Assembly (NCBI GenBank): GCA_035771175.1
Contig: JAYMFD010001271.1
Location: forward strand, 1,488,001 to 1,552,000
From: Paratinospora sagittata
Taxonomy: Eukaryota > Streptophyta > Magnoliopsida > Ranunculales > Menispermaceae
Reading direction: 5' to 3'
Length of the DNA: 64,000 nucleotides
Positions 35,613 through 48,553 of this stretch are shown piece after piece; positions within the stretch are counted from its first letter, which is position 1, and every line of letters starts with the position of its first letter. The translations under genes were made by a program, and so were the position numbers. Below the pieces are notes generated by a model. That model was not told the origin of the DNA. It made no database searches and saw only the letters and a program-made list of their open reading frames with translations.

Positions 35613-36787
35613 AACAACTTTAGATTAAACAATGTTTTGAATTCAAATCATTTCCTACTCTCTTGCTCTTCAAGCTGCAATTGCTAATTTAATAAAACTC
35701 TCATTGTCTAATTTTCAAAGATACAACACACACGATTTCAGCAAGTTAGACTGAGCTTTCCGAAGAGTATTTCAAAAGAAGAAAGTCGTGATTCTTGCAT
35801 TGCCAATAAATGCTTCAACCCGAATCAATGTTGGAAACTGTCTTGAAGATAATTTCATTGTTTAACAAGTTCTTCAATATATCCCTTTTGTGCTGAGATT
35901 TTAAGAAGCAATTCATTGTTTTAAACTGTAAGTATATGAAGTGTTCTCAGTAAGAGAACACAACACATCACCTATATTCTTTCTCTGAGAGCTACAACTA
36001 ATCATCAAGAACACATCAAATTATAGCTATCAAAGTCTACAAAGATCAAGCTCTAAGAACGAGGACATATCTCAATGCTAATGCGTTAGTTCAATCTTAG
36101 GTGTGTAGGGTAACCTCTCGATCAATCTCAGCACGAAAACTCTCTAAATTGCAAAGACTTCAATATCACTTGGATTTTGTATTTGATTTGGACAAAATAT
36201 TTTCCAAAAGGTTTTAATCATAATTTCAATGAGTTTTGAATGATTTAAAAGTGTTTTGAGTCAATGAAATGGTTCTTAAGTGTTAAAATATTAATTTTTC
36301 CAAAATCGGGCTATCCACCACTTTGCCAAAATTTTACAAAAGGTAATAGCGCACTATCAGTGTTGATAGCACGCTGATAGGGTTGAATAATCAAAAATCA
36401 ATTTTTCTGGAAAATTGCCTACAACGCGCTATCCCTTTTGATAACTCGCTGTAAAGTAGTTACCGTGATCTTTCGATTTTTACTAAAATGGGCAATAGCG
36501 TGCAATAGGCATTGATTGCACGCTAACGGAAAATCCAAAAAACTCGAGCTCTTGGGTATGTGTATATCGACTTACAATAGCCCGCTATAAGTCATTAGGG
36601 GGCATGATACACAACCCAATTGCCTGCTATCCAAGTTTTGAGTTGGAAATCTCACATTTCTAACGAGAAAAACTTAGGCCTTTTCCCTTGCTCGGTTTTT
36701 CCATTCCTTACACAGTTTTGACGGGGAATCGTAACTGAAATATTCTTCACTAAGACATGGATGATGCCCATTGTCTCGCACGGCCAA
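35613..36787 (+). repeat. Satellite unit U31 (1175 bp, class A)
   Basis: Partner of U26 with a few changes: 'cttcaagctg', 'gcaaagactt' and 'ttccaaaag' in U31, and 'ttaagtgtt' where U26 has 'ttacgtgtt'. Confidence 0.97.
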
Positions 36788-37960
36788 AACAACTTTAGAT
36801 TAAACAATGTTTTGAATTCAAATCATTTCCTACTCTCTTGCTCTTTAACTGCAATTGCTAATTTAATAAAACACTCATTGTCTAATTTTCAAAAATACAA
36901 CACACACGATTTCAGCAAGTTAGACTGAGCTTTCCGAAGAGTATTTCAAAAGAAGAAAGTCGTGATTCTTGCATTGCCAATAAATGCTTCGACCCGAATC
37001 AAACTTGGAAACTGCCTTGAAGATAACTTCATTGTTTAACAAGTTCTTCATTATATCCCTTTTGTGCTGAGATTTTAAGAAGCATTTCATTGTTTTAAAC
37101 TGTAAGTATATGAAGTGTTCTCAGTAAGAGAACACAACACATCACCTATATTCTTTCTCTGAGAGCTACAACTAATCATCAAGAACACATCAAATTATAG
37201 CTATCAAAGTCTACAAAGATCAAGCTCTAAGAACGAGGACATATCTCAATGCTAATGCGTTAGTTCAATCTTAGGTGTGTAGGGTAACCTCTCGATCAAT
37301 CTCAGCACGAAAACTCACTAAATTGCAAAGTCTTCAATATCACTTGGATTTAGTATTTGGTTTTGACAAAATATTTTCCGAAAGGTTTTAATCATAATTT
37401 CAATGAGTTTTGAATGATTTAAAAGTGTTTTGAGTCAATGAAATGGTTCTTAAGTGTTAAAATATTAGTTTATCCAAAATCGGGCTATCCACCACTTTGC
37501 CAAAATTTTACAAAAGGTAATAGCGCACTATCAGTGTTGATAGCACGCTGATAGGGTTGAATAACCAAAAATCAAATTTTCCGGAAAATTGCCTACAACG
37601 CGCTATCCCCTTTGATAACTCGCTATAAAGTAGTTACCGTGATCTTTCGATTTTTACTAAAATCGGCAATAGCGTGCAATAGGCCTAGATTGCACGCTAA
37701 CGGAAAGTCAAAAAAACTCGAGCTCTTGGGTATGTGTATATCGACTTACAATAGCCCGCTATAAGTCATTAGGGGGTATGATACACAACCCAATTGCATG
37801 CTATCGAAGTTTGAATTAGAAATCTCACATTTCTAACGAGAAAAACGGAGGCCCTTTCCCTTGCTTGATTTTTCCATTCCTTACACAGTTTTGACGGGGA
37901 ATCGTAATTGAAATATTCTCCACTAACACATGGATGATGCCCATTGTTTCGCACGGCCAA
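36788..37960 (+). repeat. Satellite unit U32 (1173 bp, class C)
   Basis: Partner of U27. It has 'caaacttgg' near 37000 and 'tttgtgctg' where U27 has 'tttgggctg'. Confidence 0.97.
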
Positions 37961-39134
37961 CACAACTTTAGATTAAACAATGTTTTGAATTCAAATCATT
38001 TCCTACTCTCTTGCTCTTTAAGCTGCAATTGCTAATTTAATAAAACACTCATTGTCTAATTTTCAAAAATACAACACACACGATTTCAGCAAGTTAGACT
38101 GAGCTTTCCGAAGAGTATTTCAAAAGAAGAAAGTCGTGATTCTTGCATTGCCAATAAATGCTTCGACCCGAATCAAACTTGGAAACTGCCTTGAAGATAA
38201 CTTCATTGTTTAACAAGTTCTTCATTATATCCCTTTTGTGCTGAGATTTTAAGAAGCAATTCATTGTTTTAAACTGTAAGTATATGAAGTGTTCTCAGTA
38301 AGAGAACACAACACATCACCTATATTCTTTCTCTGAGAGCTACAACTAATCATCAAGAACACATCAAATTATAGCTATCAAAGTCTACAAAGATCAAGCT
38401 CTAAGAACGAGGACATATCTCAATGCTAATGCGTTAGTTCAATCTTAGGTGTGTAGGGTAACCTCTCGATCAATCTCAGCACGAAAACTCACTGAATTGC
38501 AAAGTCTTCAATATCACTTGGATATAGTATTTGGTTTTGACAAAATATTTTCCGAAAGGTTTTAATCTTAATTTCAATGAGTTTTGAATGATTTAAAAGT
38601 GTTTTGAGTCAATGAAATGGTTCTTAAGTGTTAAAATATTAGTTTATCCAAAATCGGGCTATCCACCACTTTGCCAAAATTTTACAATAGGTAATAGCGC
38701 ACTATCAGTGTTGATAGCACGCTGATAGGGTTAGATAACCAAAAATCAAATTTTTCGGAGAATTGCCTACAACGCGTTATCCCTTTTGATAACTCGCTAT
38801 AAAGTAGTTACCGTGATCTTTCGATTTTTACTAAAATCGGCAATAGCGTGCAATAGGCCTAGATTGCACGCTAACGGAAAGTCCAAAAAACTCGAGCTCT
38901 TGGGTATGTGTATATCGACTTACAATAGCCCGCTATAAGTCATTAGGGGGCATGATACACAACCCAATTGCATGCTATCGAAGTTTGAATTAGAAATCTC
39001 ACATTTCTAATGAGAAAAACGGAGGCCCTTTCCCTTGCTCGATTTTTCCATTCCTTACCCAGTTTTGACGGGGAATCGTAATTCAAATATTCTCCACTAA
39101 CACATGGATGATGCCCATTGTTTCGCACGGCCAA
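37961..39134 (+). repeat. Satellite unit U33 (1174 bp, class C)
   Basis: Partner of U28, with 'cactgaattg' near 38491 and 'tttttcggag' near 38751 as its own changes. Confidence 0.97.
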
Positions 39135-40309
39135 AACAACTTTAGATTAAACAATGTTTTGAATTCAAATCATTTCCTACTCTCTTGCTCTTTAAGCTGC
39201 AATTGCTAATTTAATAAAACACTCATTGTCTAATTTTCAAAGATACAACACACACGATTTCAGCAAGTTAGACTGAGCTTTCCGAAGAGTATTTCAAAAG
39301 AAGAAAGTCGTGATTCTTGCATTGCCAATAAATGCTTCGACCCGAATCAAAGTTGGAAACTGTCTTGAAGATAATTTCATTGTTTAACAAGTTCTTCATT
39401 ATATCCCTTTTGTGCTGAGATTTTAAGAAGCATTTCATTGTTTTAAACTGTAAGTATATGAAGTGTTCTCAGTAAGAGAACACAACACATCACCTATATT
39501 CTTTCTCTGAGAGCTACAACTAATCATCAAGAACACATCAAATTATAGCTATCAAAGTCTACAAAGATCAAACTCTAAGAACGAGGACATATCTCAATGC
39601 TAATGCGTTAGTTCAATCTTAGGTGTGTAGGGTAACCTCTCGATCAATCTCAGCACGAAAACTCACTAAATTGCAAAGTCTTCAATATCACTTGGATTTA
39701 GTATTTGGTTTTGACAAAATATTTTTCGAAAGGTTTTAATCATAATTTCAATGAGTTTTGAATGATTTAAAAGTGTTTTGAGTCAATGAAATGGTTCTTA
39801 AGTGTTAAAATATTAATTTTTCCAAAATCGGGCTATCCACCACTTTGCCAAAATTTTACAAAAGGTAATAGCGCACTATCAGTGTTGATAGCACGCTGAT
39901 AGGGTTGAATAATCAAAAATCAATTTTTCTGGAAAATTGCCTACAACGCGCTATCCCTTTTGATAACTCGCTGTAAAGTAGTTACCGTGATCTTTCGATT
40001 TTTACTAAAATGGGCAATAGCGTGCAATAGGCATTGATTGCACGCTAACGGAAAATCCAAAAAACTCGAGCTCTTGGGTATGTGTATATCGACTTACAAT
40101 AGCCCGCTATAAGTCATTAGGGGGCATGATACACAACCCAATTGCCTGCTATCCAAGTTTTGAGTTGGAAATCTCACATTTCTAACGAGAAAAACTTAGG
40201 CCTTTTCCCTTGCTCGGTTTTTCCATTCCTTACACAGTTTTGACGGGGAATCGTAACTGAAATATTCTTCACTAAGACATGGATGATGCCCATTGTCTCG
40301 CACGGCCAA
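39135..40309 (+). repeat. Satellite unit U34 (1175 bp, class A)
   Basis: The tail is the U26/U31 type, while the head is a common short-class sequence with 'gaagcatttc' and 'caaactctaag'. It looks like a junction of two units, three units after U31. Confidence 0.97.
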
Positions 40310-41483
40310 AACAACTTTAGATTAAACAATGTTTTGAATTCAAATCATTTCCTACTCTCTTGCTCTTTAAGCTGCAATTGCTAATTTAATAAAACACTCA
40401 TTGTCTAATTTTCAAAAATACAACACACACGATTTCAGCAAGTTAGACTGAGCTTTCCGAAGAGTATTTCAAAAGAAGAAAGTCGTGATTCTTGCATTGC
40501 CAATAAATGCTTCGACCCGAATCAAAGTTGGAAACTGCCTTGAAGATAACTTCATTGTTTAACAAGTTCTTCATTATATCCCTTTTGTGCTGAGATTTTA
40601 AGAAGCATTTCATTGTTTTAAACTGTAAGTATATGAAGTGTTCTCAGTAAGAGAACACAACACATGACCTATATTCTTTCTCTGAGAGCTACAACTAATC
40701 ATCAAGAACACATCAAATTATAGCTATCAAAGTCTACAAAGATCAAGCTCTAAGAACGAGGACATATCTCAATGCTAATGCGTTAGTTCAATCTTAGGTG
40801 TGTAGGGTAACCTCTCGATCAATCTCAGCACGAAAACTCACTAAATTGCAAAGTCTTCAATATCACTTGGATTTAGTATTTGGTTTTGACAAAATATTTT
40901 CGGAAAGGTTTTAATCATAATTTCAATGAGTTTTGAATGATTTAGAAGTGTTTTGAGTCAATGAAATGGTTCTTAAGTGTTAAAATATTAGTTTATCCAA
41001 AATCGGGCTATCCACCACTTTGCCAAAATTTTACAAAAGGTAATAGCGCACTATCAGTGTTGATAGCACGCTGATAGGGTTGAATAACCAAAAATCAAAT
41101 TTTCCGGAGCATTGCCTACAACGCGTTATCCCTTTTGATAACTCGCTATAAAGTAGTTACCGTGATCTTTCGATTTTTACTAAAATCGGCAATAGCGTGC
41201 AATAGGCCTAGATTGCACGCTAACGGAAAGTCCAAAAAACTCGAGCTCTTGGGTATGTGTATATCGACTTACAATAGCCCGCTATAAGTCATTAGGGGGC
41301 ATGATACACAACCCAATTGCATGCTATCGAAGATTGAATTAGAAATCTCACATTTCTACCGAGAAAAACGGAGGCCCTTTCCCTTGCTCGATTTTTCCGT
41401 TCCTTACACAGTTTTGACGGGGAATCGTAACTGAAATATTCTCCACTAACACATGGATGATGCTCATTGTTTCGCACGGCCAA
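40310..41483 (+). repeat. Satellite unit U35 (1174 bp, class C)
   Basis: Marks are 'catgacctat', 'ttttcggaaagg', 'tttagaagtg' and 'ggagcattg'. A rare tail set ('gaagattgaa', 'ctaccgag', 'ttttccgttcc') recurs only in U42. Confidence 0.97.
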
Positions 41484-42657
41484 AACAACTTTAGACTAAA
41501 CAATGTTTTGAATTCAAATCATTTCCTACTCCCTTGCTCTTTAAGCTGCAATTGCTAATTTAATAAAACAGTCATTGTCTAATTTTCAAAGATACAACAC
41601 ACACGATTTCAGCAAGTTAGACTGAGCTTTCCACAGAGTATTTCAAAAGAAGAAAGTCGTGCTTCTTGCATTGCCAATAAATGCTTCGACCCGAATCAAA
41701 GTTGGAAACTGTCTTGAAGATAACTTCATTGTTTAACAAGTTCTTCATTATATCCCTTTTGTGCTGAGATTTTAAGAAGCAATTCATTCTTTTAAACTGT
41801 AAATATATGAAGTGTTCTCAGTAAGAGAACACAACACATCACCTATATTCTTTCTCTGAGAGCTACAACTAATCATCAAGAACACATCAAATTATAGCTA
41901 TCAAAGTCTACAAAGATCAAGCTCTAAGAACGAGGACATATCTCAATGCTAATGCGTTAGTTCAATCTTAGGTGTGTAGGGTAACCTCTCGATCAAACTC
42001 AGCACGAAAACTCACTAAATTGCAAAGTCTTCAATATCACTTGGATTTTGTATTTGGTTTTGACAAAATATTTTCCGAAACGTTTTAATCATAATTTCAA
42101 TTAGTTTTGAATGATTTAAAAGTGTTTTGAGTCAATGAAATGGTTCTTAAGTGTTAAAATATTAGTTTTTCCAAAATCGGGCTATCCACCACTTTGCCAA
42201 AATTTTACAAAAGGTAATAGCGCACTATCAGTGTTCATAGCACGCTGATAGGGTTGAATAACCATAAATCAAATTTTCCGAGAAATTGCCTACAACGCGC
42301 TATCCCTTTTGATAACTCGCTATAAAGTAGTTACCGTGATCTTTCGATTTTTACTAAAATGGGCAACAGCGTGCAATAGGCCTAGATTGCACGCTAACGG
42401 AAAGTCCAAAAAACTCGAGCTCTTGGGTATGTGTATATCGACTTACAATAGCCCGCTATAAGTCATTAGGGGGCATGATACACAACCCAATTGCATGCAA
42501 TCCAAGTTTGAGTTAGAAATCTCACAATTCTAACGAGAAGAACGGAGGCCCTTTCCCTTGCTCGATTTTTCCATTCCTTACACAGTTTTGACGGGGAATC
42601 GTAACTGAAATATTCTCCACTAAGGCATGGATGATGCCCATTGTTTCGCACGGCCAA
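41484..42657 (+). repeat. Satellite unit U36 (1174 bp, class C)
   Basis: Marks are 'ttccacagag', 'gtgcttcttgc', 'cattcttttaaactgtaaat', 'aaacgttttaatc', 'aattagttttg', 'gttcatagc', 'accataaatc', 'ccgagaaattg', 'ggcaacagcg' and 'aaggcatgg'. Confidence 0.97.
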
Positions 42658-43831
42658 AACAACTTTAGATTAAACAATGTTTTGAATTCAAATCATTTCC
42701 TACTCTCTTGCTCCTTAAGCTGCAATTGCTAATTTAATAAAACACTCATTGTCTAATTTCCAAAGATACAACACACACGATTTCAGCAAGTTAGACTGAG
42801 CTTTCCACAGAGTATTTCAAAAGAAGAAAGTCGTGCTTCTTGCATTGCCAATAAATGCTTCGACCCGAATCAAAGTTGGAAACTGTCTTGAAGATAACTT
42901 CATTGTTTAACAAGTTCTTCATTATATCCCTTTTGTGCTGAGATTTTAAGAAGCATTTCATTCTTTTAAACTGTAAATATATGAAGTGTTCTCAGTAAGA
43001 GAACACAACACATCACCTATATTCTTTCTCTGAGAGCTACAACTAATCATCAAGAACACATCAAATTATAGCTATCAAAGTCTACAAAGATCAAGCTCTA
43101 AGAACGAGGACATATCTCAATGCTAATGCGTTAGTTCAATCTTAGGTGTGTAGGGTAACCTCTCGATCAAACTCAGCACGAAAACTCACTAAATTGCAAA
43201 GTCTTCAATATCACTTGGATTTTGTATTTGGTTTTGACAAAATATTTTCCGAAACGTTTTAATCATAATTTCAATTAGTTTTGAATGATTTAAAAGTGTT
43301 TTGAGTCAATGAAATGGTTCTTAAGTGTTAAAATATTAGTTTTTCCAAAATCGGGCTATCCACCACTTTGCCAAAATTTTACAAAAGGTAATAGCGCACT
43401 ATCAGTGTTCATAGCACGCTGATAGGGTTGAATAACCATAAATCAAATTTTCCGAGAAATTGCCTACAACGCGCTATCCCTTTTGATAACTCGCTATAAA
43501 GTAGTTACCGTGATCTTTCGATTTTTACTAAAATGGGCAACAGCGTGCAATAGGCCTAGATTGCACGCTAACGGAAAGTCCAAAAAACTCGAGCTCTTGG
43601 GTATGTGTATATCGACTTACAATACCCCGCTATAAGTCATTAGGGGGCATGATACACAACCCAATTGCATGCATTCCAAGTTTGAGTTAGAAATCTCACA
43701 ATTCTAACGAGAAGAACGGAGGCCCTTTCCCTTGCTCGATTTTTCCATTCCTTACACAGTTTTGACGGGGAATCGTAACTGAAATATTCTCCACTAAGGC
43801 ATGGATGATGCCCATTGTTTCGCACGGCCAA
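42658..43831 (+). repeat. Satellite unit U37 (1174 bp, class C)
   Basis: Direct duplicate of U36. From about 41783/42957 for roughly 1 kb only a few differences are visible, such as 'aataccccgc' near 43620 and 'gcattcc' near 43672. The whole mark set of U36 is repeated. Confidence 0.97.
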
Positions 43832-45004
43832 AACAACTTTAGATTAAACAATGTTTTGAATTCAAATCATTTCCTACTCTCTTGCTCCTTAAGCTGCAAT
43901 TGCTAATTTAATAAAACACTCATTGTCTAATTTCCAAAGATACAACACACACGATTTCAAAAGTTAGACTGAGCTTTCCATAGAGTATTTCAAAAGAAGA
44001 AAGTCGTGCTTCTTGCATTGCCAATAAATGCTTCGACACGAATCAAAGTTGGAAACTGTCTTGAAGATAACTTCATTGTTTAACAAGTTCTTCATTATAT
44101 CCCTTTTGTGCTGAGATTTTTAGAAGCAATTCATTGTTTTAAACTGTAAGTATATGAAGTGTTCTCAGTAAGAGAACACAACACATCACCTATATTCTTT
44201 CTCTGAGAGCTACAACTAATCATCAAGAACACATCAAATTATAGCTATCAAAGTCTACAAAGATCAAGCTCTAAGAACGAGGACATATCTCAATGCTAAT
44301 GCGTTAGTTCAACCTTAGGTGTGTAGGGTATCCTCTCGATCAATCTCAGCACGAAAACTCACTAAATTGCAAAGCCTTCAATATCACTTGAATTTAGTAT
44401 TTGATTTTGACAAAATATTTTCCGAAAGGTTTTAATCATAATTTCAATGCGTTTTGAATGATTTAAAAGTGTTTTGAGTCAATGAAATGGTTCTTAAGTG
44501 TTAAAATATTAGTTTTTCCAAAATCGGGCTATCCACCACTTTGCCAAAATTTTACAAAAGGTAATAGCGCACTATCAGTGTTGATCGCACGCTGATAGGG
44601 TTGAATAACCAAAAATCAAATTTTCTGGAAAATTGCCTACAACGCGTTATCCCTTTTGATAACTCGCTATAAAGTAGTTACCGTGATCTTTCGATTTTTA
44701 CTAAAATGGGCAATAGCGTGCAATAGGCCTAGATTGCACGTTAACGGAAAGTCCAAAAAACTGGAGCTCTTGGGTATGTGTATATCGACTTGCAATGGCC
44801 TGCTATAAGTCATTAGGGGGCATGATACACAACCCAATTGCATGCTATCCAAGTTTGAGTTAGAAATCTCACATTTCTAACGAGAAAAACGGAGGCCCTA
44901 TCCCTTGCTCGATTTTTCCATTCCTTACACAGTTTTGACGGGGAATCGTAACTAAAATATTCTCCACTAACACATGGATGATGCTCATTGTTTCGCACGG
45001 CCAA
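43832..45004 (+). repeat. Satellite unit U38 (1173 bp, class C)
   Basis: The head continues the U36/U37 type ('ttccatagag', 'gtgcttcttgc', 'tttcaaaagttag'). The tail switches to 'gttgatcgcacg', 'cacgttaacgg', 'ctggagctc' and 'cttgcaatggcctgc', a rare block otherwise seen in U41. Confidence 0.97.
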
Positions 45005-46177
45005 AACAACTTTAGACTAAACAATGTTTTGAATTCAAATCATTTCCTACTCCCTTGCTCTTTAAGCTGCAATTGCTAATTTAATAAAACACTCATTGTC
45101 TAATTTTCAAAGATAGAACACACACGATTTCAGCAAGTTAGACTGGGCTTTCCGAAGAGTCTTTCAAAAGAAGAAAGTCGTGATTCTTGCCTTGCCAATA
45201 AATGCTTCGACACGAATCAAAGTTGGAAACTGTCTTGAAGATGACTTCATTGTTTAACAAGTTCTTCATTATATCCCTTTTGTGCTGAGATTTTAAGAAG
45301 CATTTCATTCTTTTAAACTGTAAATATATGAAGTGTTCTCAGTAAGAGAAACAACACATCACCTATATTCTTTCTCTGAGAGCAACAACTAATCATCAAG
45401 AACACATCAAATTATAGCTATCAAAGTCTACAAAGATCAAGCTCTAAGAACGAGGACATATCTCAATGCTAATGCGTTAGTTCAACCTTAGGTGTGTAGG
45501 GTAACCTCTCGATCAATCTCAGCACGAAAACTCACTAAATTGCAAAGTCTTCAATATCACTTTGATTTAGTATTTGATTTTGACAAAATATTTTCCGAAA
45601 GGTTTTAATCATAATTTCAATGAGTTTTGAATGATTTAAAAGTGTTTTGAGTCAATGAAATGGTTCTTAAGTGTTAAAATATTAGTTTTTCCAAAATCGG
45701 GCTATCCACCACTTTGCCAAAATTTTACAAAAGGTAATAGCGCACTATCAGTGTTGATAGCACGCTGATAGGGTTGAATAACCAAAAATCAAATTTTCCG
45801 GAAAATTGCCTACAACGCGCTATCCCCTTTGATAACTCGCTATAAAGTAGTTACCGTGATCTTCCGATTTTTACTAAAATGGGCAATAGCGTGCAATAGG
45901 CCTAGATTGCACGCTAACGGAAAGTCCAAAAAACTCGAGCGCTTGGGTATGTGTATATCGACTTACAATAGCCCGCTATAAGTCATTAGGGGGCATGATA
46001 CACAACCCAATTGCATGCTATCCAAGTTTGAGTTAGAAATCTCACATTTCTAACGAGAAAAACGGAGGCCCTTTCCCTTGCTCGATTTTTCCATTCCTTA
46101 CACAGTTTTGACGGGGAATCGTAACTGGAATATTCTCCACTAACACATGGATGATGCCCATTCTTTCGCACGGCCAA
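45005..46177 (+). repeat. Satellite unit U39 (1173 bp, class C)
   Basis: Marks are 'agatagaacac', 'gactgggc', 'gtctttcaaaag', 'gccttgcc', 'gatgacttc', 'agagaaacaac' (1 bp lost from the hairpin), 'actttgattt', 'cttccgattt' and 'cgagcgcttgg'. Last class C unit in the window. Confidence 0.97.
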
Positions 46178-47369
46178 AACAACTTGAGATTAAACAATGT
46201 TTTGAATTCAAATCATTTCCTACTCTCTTGCTAATTGCTAATTTAAGCTGCAATTGCTAATTTAATAAAACACTCATTGTCTAATTTTCAAAGATACAAC
46301 ACACACGATTTCAGCAAGTTAGACTGAGCTTTCCAAAGAGAATTTCAAAAGAAGAAAGTCGTGATTCTTGCCTTGCCAATAAATGGTTCGACCCGAATCA
46401 AAGTTGGAAACTGTCTTGAAGAAAACTTCATTGTTTAACAAGTTCTTCATTTTATCCCTTTTGTGCTCAGATTTTATGAAGCAATTCATTGTTTTAAACT
46501 GTAAGTATATGAAGTGTTCTCAGTAAGAGAACACAACACCTCACCTATATTCTTTCTCTTAGAGCTACAACTAATCATCAAGAACACATCAAATTATAGC
46601 TATCAAAGTCTACAAAGATCAAGCTCTAAGAACGAAGACATATCTCAATGCTAAAGCGTTAATTCAATCTTAGGTGTGTAGGGTAACCTCTCGATCAATC
46701 TCAGCACGAAAACTCTCTAAATTGCAAAGTCATCAATATCACTTGGATTTAGTATTTGATTTTGACAAAATATTTTTCGAAAGGTTTTAATCATAATTTC
46801 AATGAGTTTTGAATGATTTAATAGTGTTTTGAGTCAATGAAATGGTTCTTAAGTGTTAAAATATTAATTTTTCCAAAATCGGGCTATCCACCACTTTGCC
46901 AAAATTTTACAAAAGGTAATAGCGCACTATCAGTGTTGATAGCACGCTGATAGGGTTGAATAATCAAAAATCAATTTTTCTGGAAAATTGCCTACAACGC
47001 GCTATCCCCCGCTATCCCTTTTGATAACTCGCTATAAAGTAATTACCGTCATCTTTGAATTTTAACTAAAATGGGCAATAGCGTGCTGTAGGTCTCGATT
47101 GCACGCTAACGAAACGTCCAAAAAACTCGAGCTCTTGGGTATGTGTATATCGACTTACAATAGCCCGCTCTAAGTAATTAGTAGACATACTACGCAACCC
47201 AATAGCGTGCTATCCAAGTTTGAGTTAGAAATCGCACATTTTTAACGAGAAAAACGTAGGCCCTTTCCCTTGCTCGATTTTTCCATTCCTTACACAGTTT
47301 TGACGGGGAATCGTAACTGAAATATTCTCCACGAAGACATGGATGATGCCCATTGTTTCGCACGGCCAA
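46178..47369 (+). repeat. Satellite unit U40 (1192 bp, class B, divergent)
   Basis: Longest unit. The 13-bp stretch AATTGCTAATTTA occurs twice (46233-46245 and 46252-46264), adding 8 bp, and the 10-bp duplication is present as 'cgctatcccccgctatccct'. From about 47041 to 47240 it is the most divergent stretch in the window ('gtcatctttgaattttaac', 'gcgtgctgtaggtctcg', 'cgctctaagtaattag', 'gtagacatactacgc', 'aatagcgtgctatcc'). Confidence 0.96.
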
Positions 47370-48553
47370 AACAACTTTAGAGTAAACAATGTTTTGAATT
47401 CAAATCATTTCCTACTCTCTTGCTGTTTAACCTGCAATTGCTAATTTAATAAAACACTCATTGTCTAATTTTCAAAGATACAACACACACGATTTCAGCA
47501 ACTTAGACTGAGCTTTCCGAAGAGTATTTCAAAAGAAGAAAGTCGTGATTCTTGCATTGCAAATAAATGCTTCGACCCGAATGAAAGTTGGAAACTGTCT
47601 TAAAGATAATTTCATTGTTTAACAAGTTCTTCATTTTATCCCTTTTGTGCTGAGATTTTAAGAAGCAATTCATTGTTTTAAACTGTAAGTATATGAAGTG
47701 TTCTCAGTAAGAGAACACAACACCTCGCCTATATTCTTTCTCTGAGAGCTACAACTAATCATCAAGAACACATCAAATTATAGCTATCAAAGTCTACAAA
47801 GATCAAGCTCTAAGAACGAAGACATATCTCAATGCTAATGCGTTAATTCAATCTTAGGTGTGTAGGGTAACCTCTCGATCAATCTCAGCACGAAAACTCT
47901 CTAAATTGCAAAGTCTTCAATATCACTTGGATTTAGTATTTGATTTTGACAAAATATTTTCCGAAAGGTTTGAATCATAATTTCAATGAGTTTTGAATGA
48001 TTTAATAGTGTTTTGAGTCAATGAAATGGTTCTTAAGTGTTAAAATATTAATTTTTCCAAAATCGGGCTATCCACCACTTTGCCAAAAATTTTCAAAAGG
48101 TAATAGCGCACTATCAGTGTTGATAGCACGCTGATAGGGTTGAATAATCAAAAATCAATTTTTCTGGAAAATTGCCTACAACGCGCTATCCCCCGCTATC
48201 CCTTTTGATAACTCGCTATAAAGTAGTTACCGTGATCTTTCAATTTTTACTAAAATGGGCAATAGCGTGCAATAGGCCTAGATTGCACGTTAACGGAAAG
48301 TCCAAAAAACTGGAGCTCTTGGGTATGTGTATATCGACTTGCAATGGCCTGCTATAAGTCATTAGGGGGCATGATACACAACCCAATTGCATGCTATCCA
48401 AGTTTGAGTTAGAAATCTCACATTTCTAACGAGAAAAAGGGAGGCCCTTTCCCTTGCTCGATTTTTCCATTCCTTACACTCTTTTGACGGGGAATCGTAA
48501 CTGAAATATTCTCCACTAAGACATGGATGATGCCCATTGTTTCGCACGGCCAA
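47370..48553 (+). repeat. Satellite unit U41 (1184 bp, class B)
   Basis: Marks are 'tgctgtttaacctgc', 'gcaacttag', 'gcaaataaatg', 'caaaaattttcaaaagg' and the variant duplication 'cgctatcccccgctatccct'. The tail has the rare U38 block 'cacgttaacgg', 'ctggagctc', 'gcaatggcctgc'. Confidence 0.97.

Larger units (their letters stand above)
28868..39272 (+). repeat. Five-unit higher-order repeat, period 5870 bp
   Basis: 28868-33402 and 34738-39272 (4535 bp) match at an offset of 5870 bp with about a dozen single-base differences seen (for example near 29791, 29948, 30409, 31124, 32634). The match ends at 28867/34737 (a versus t) and at the 'gatgagc'/'gactgagc' difference at 33403/39273. It covers U25-U28 and U30-U33. 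Confidence 0.92.
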
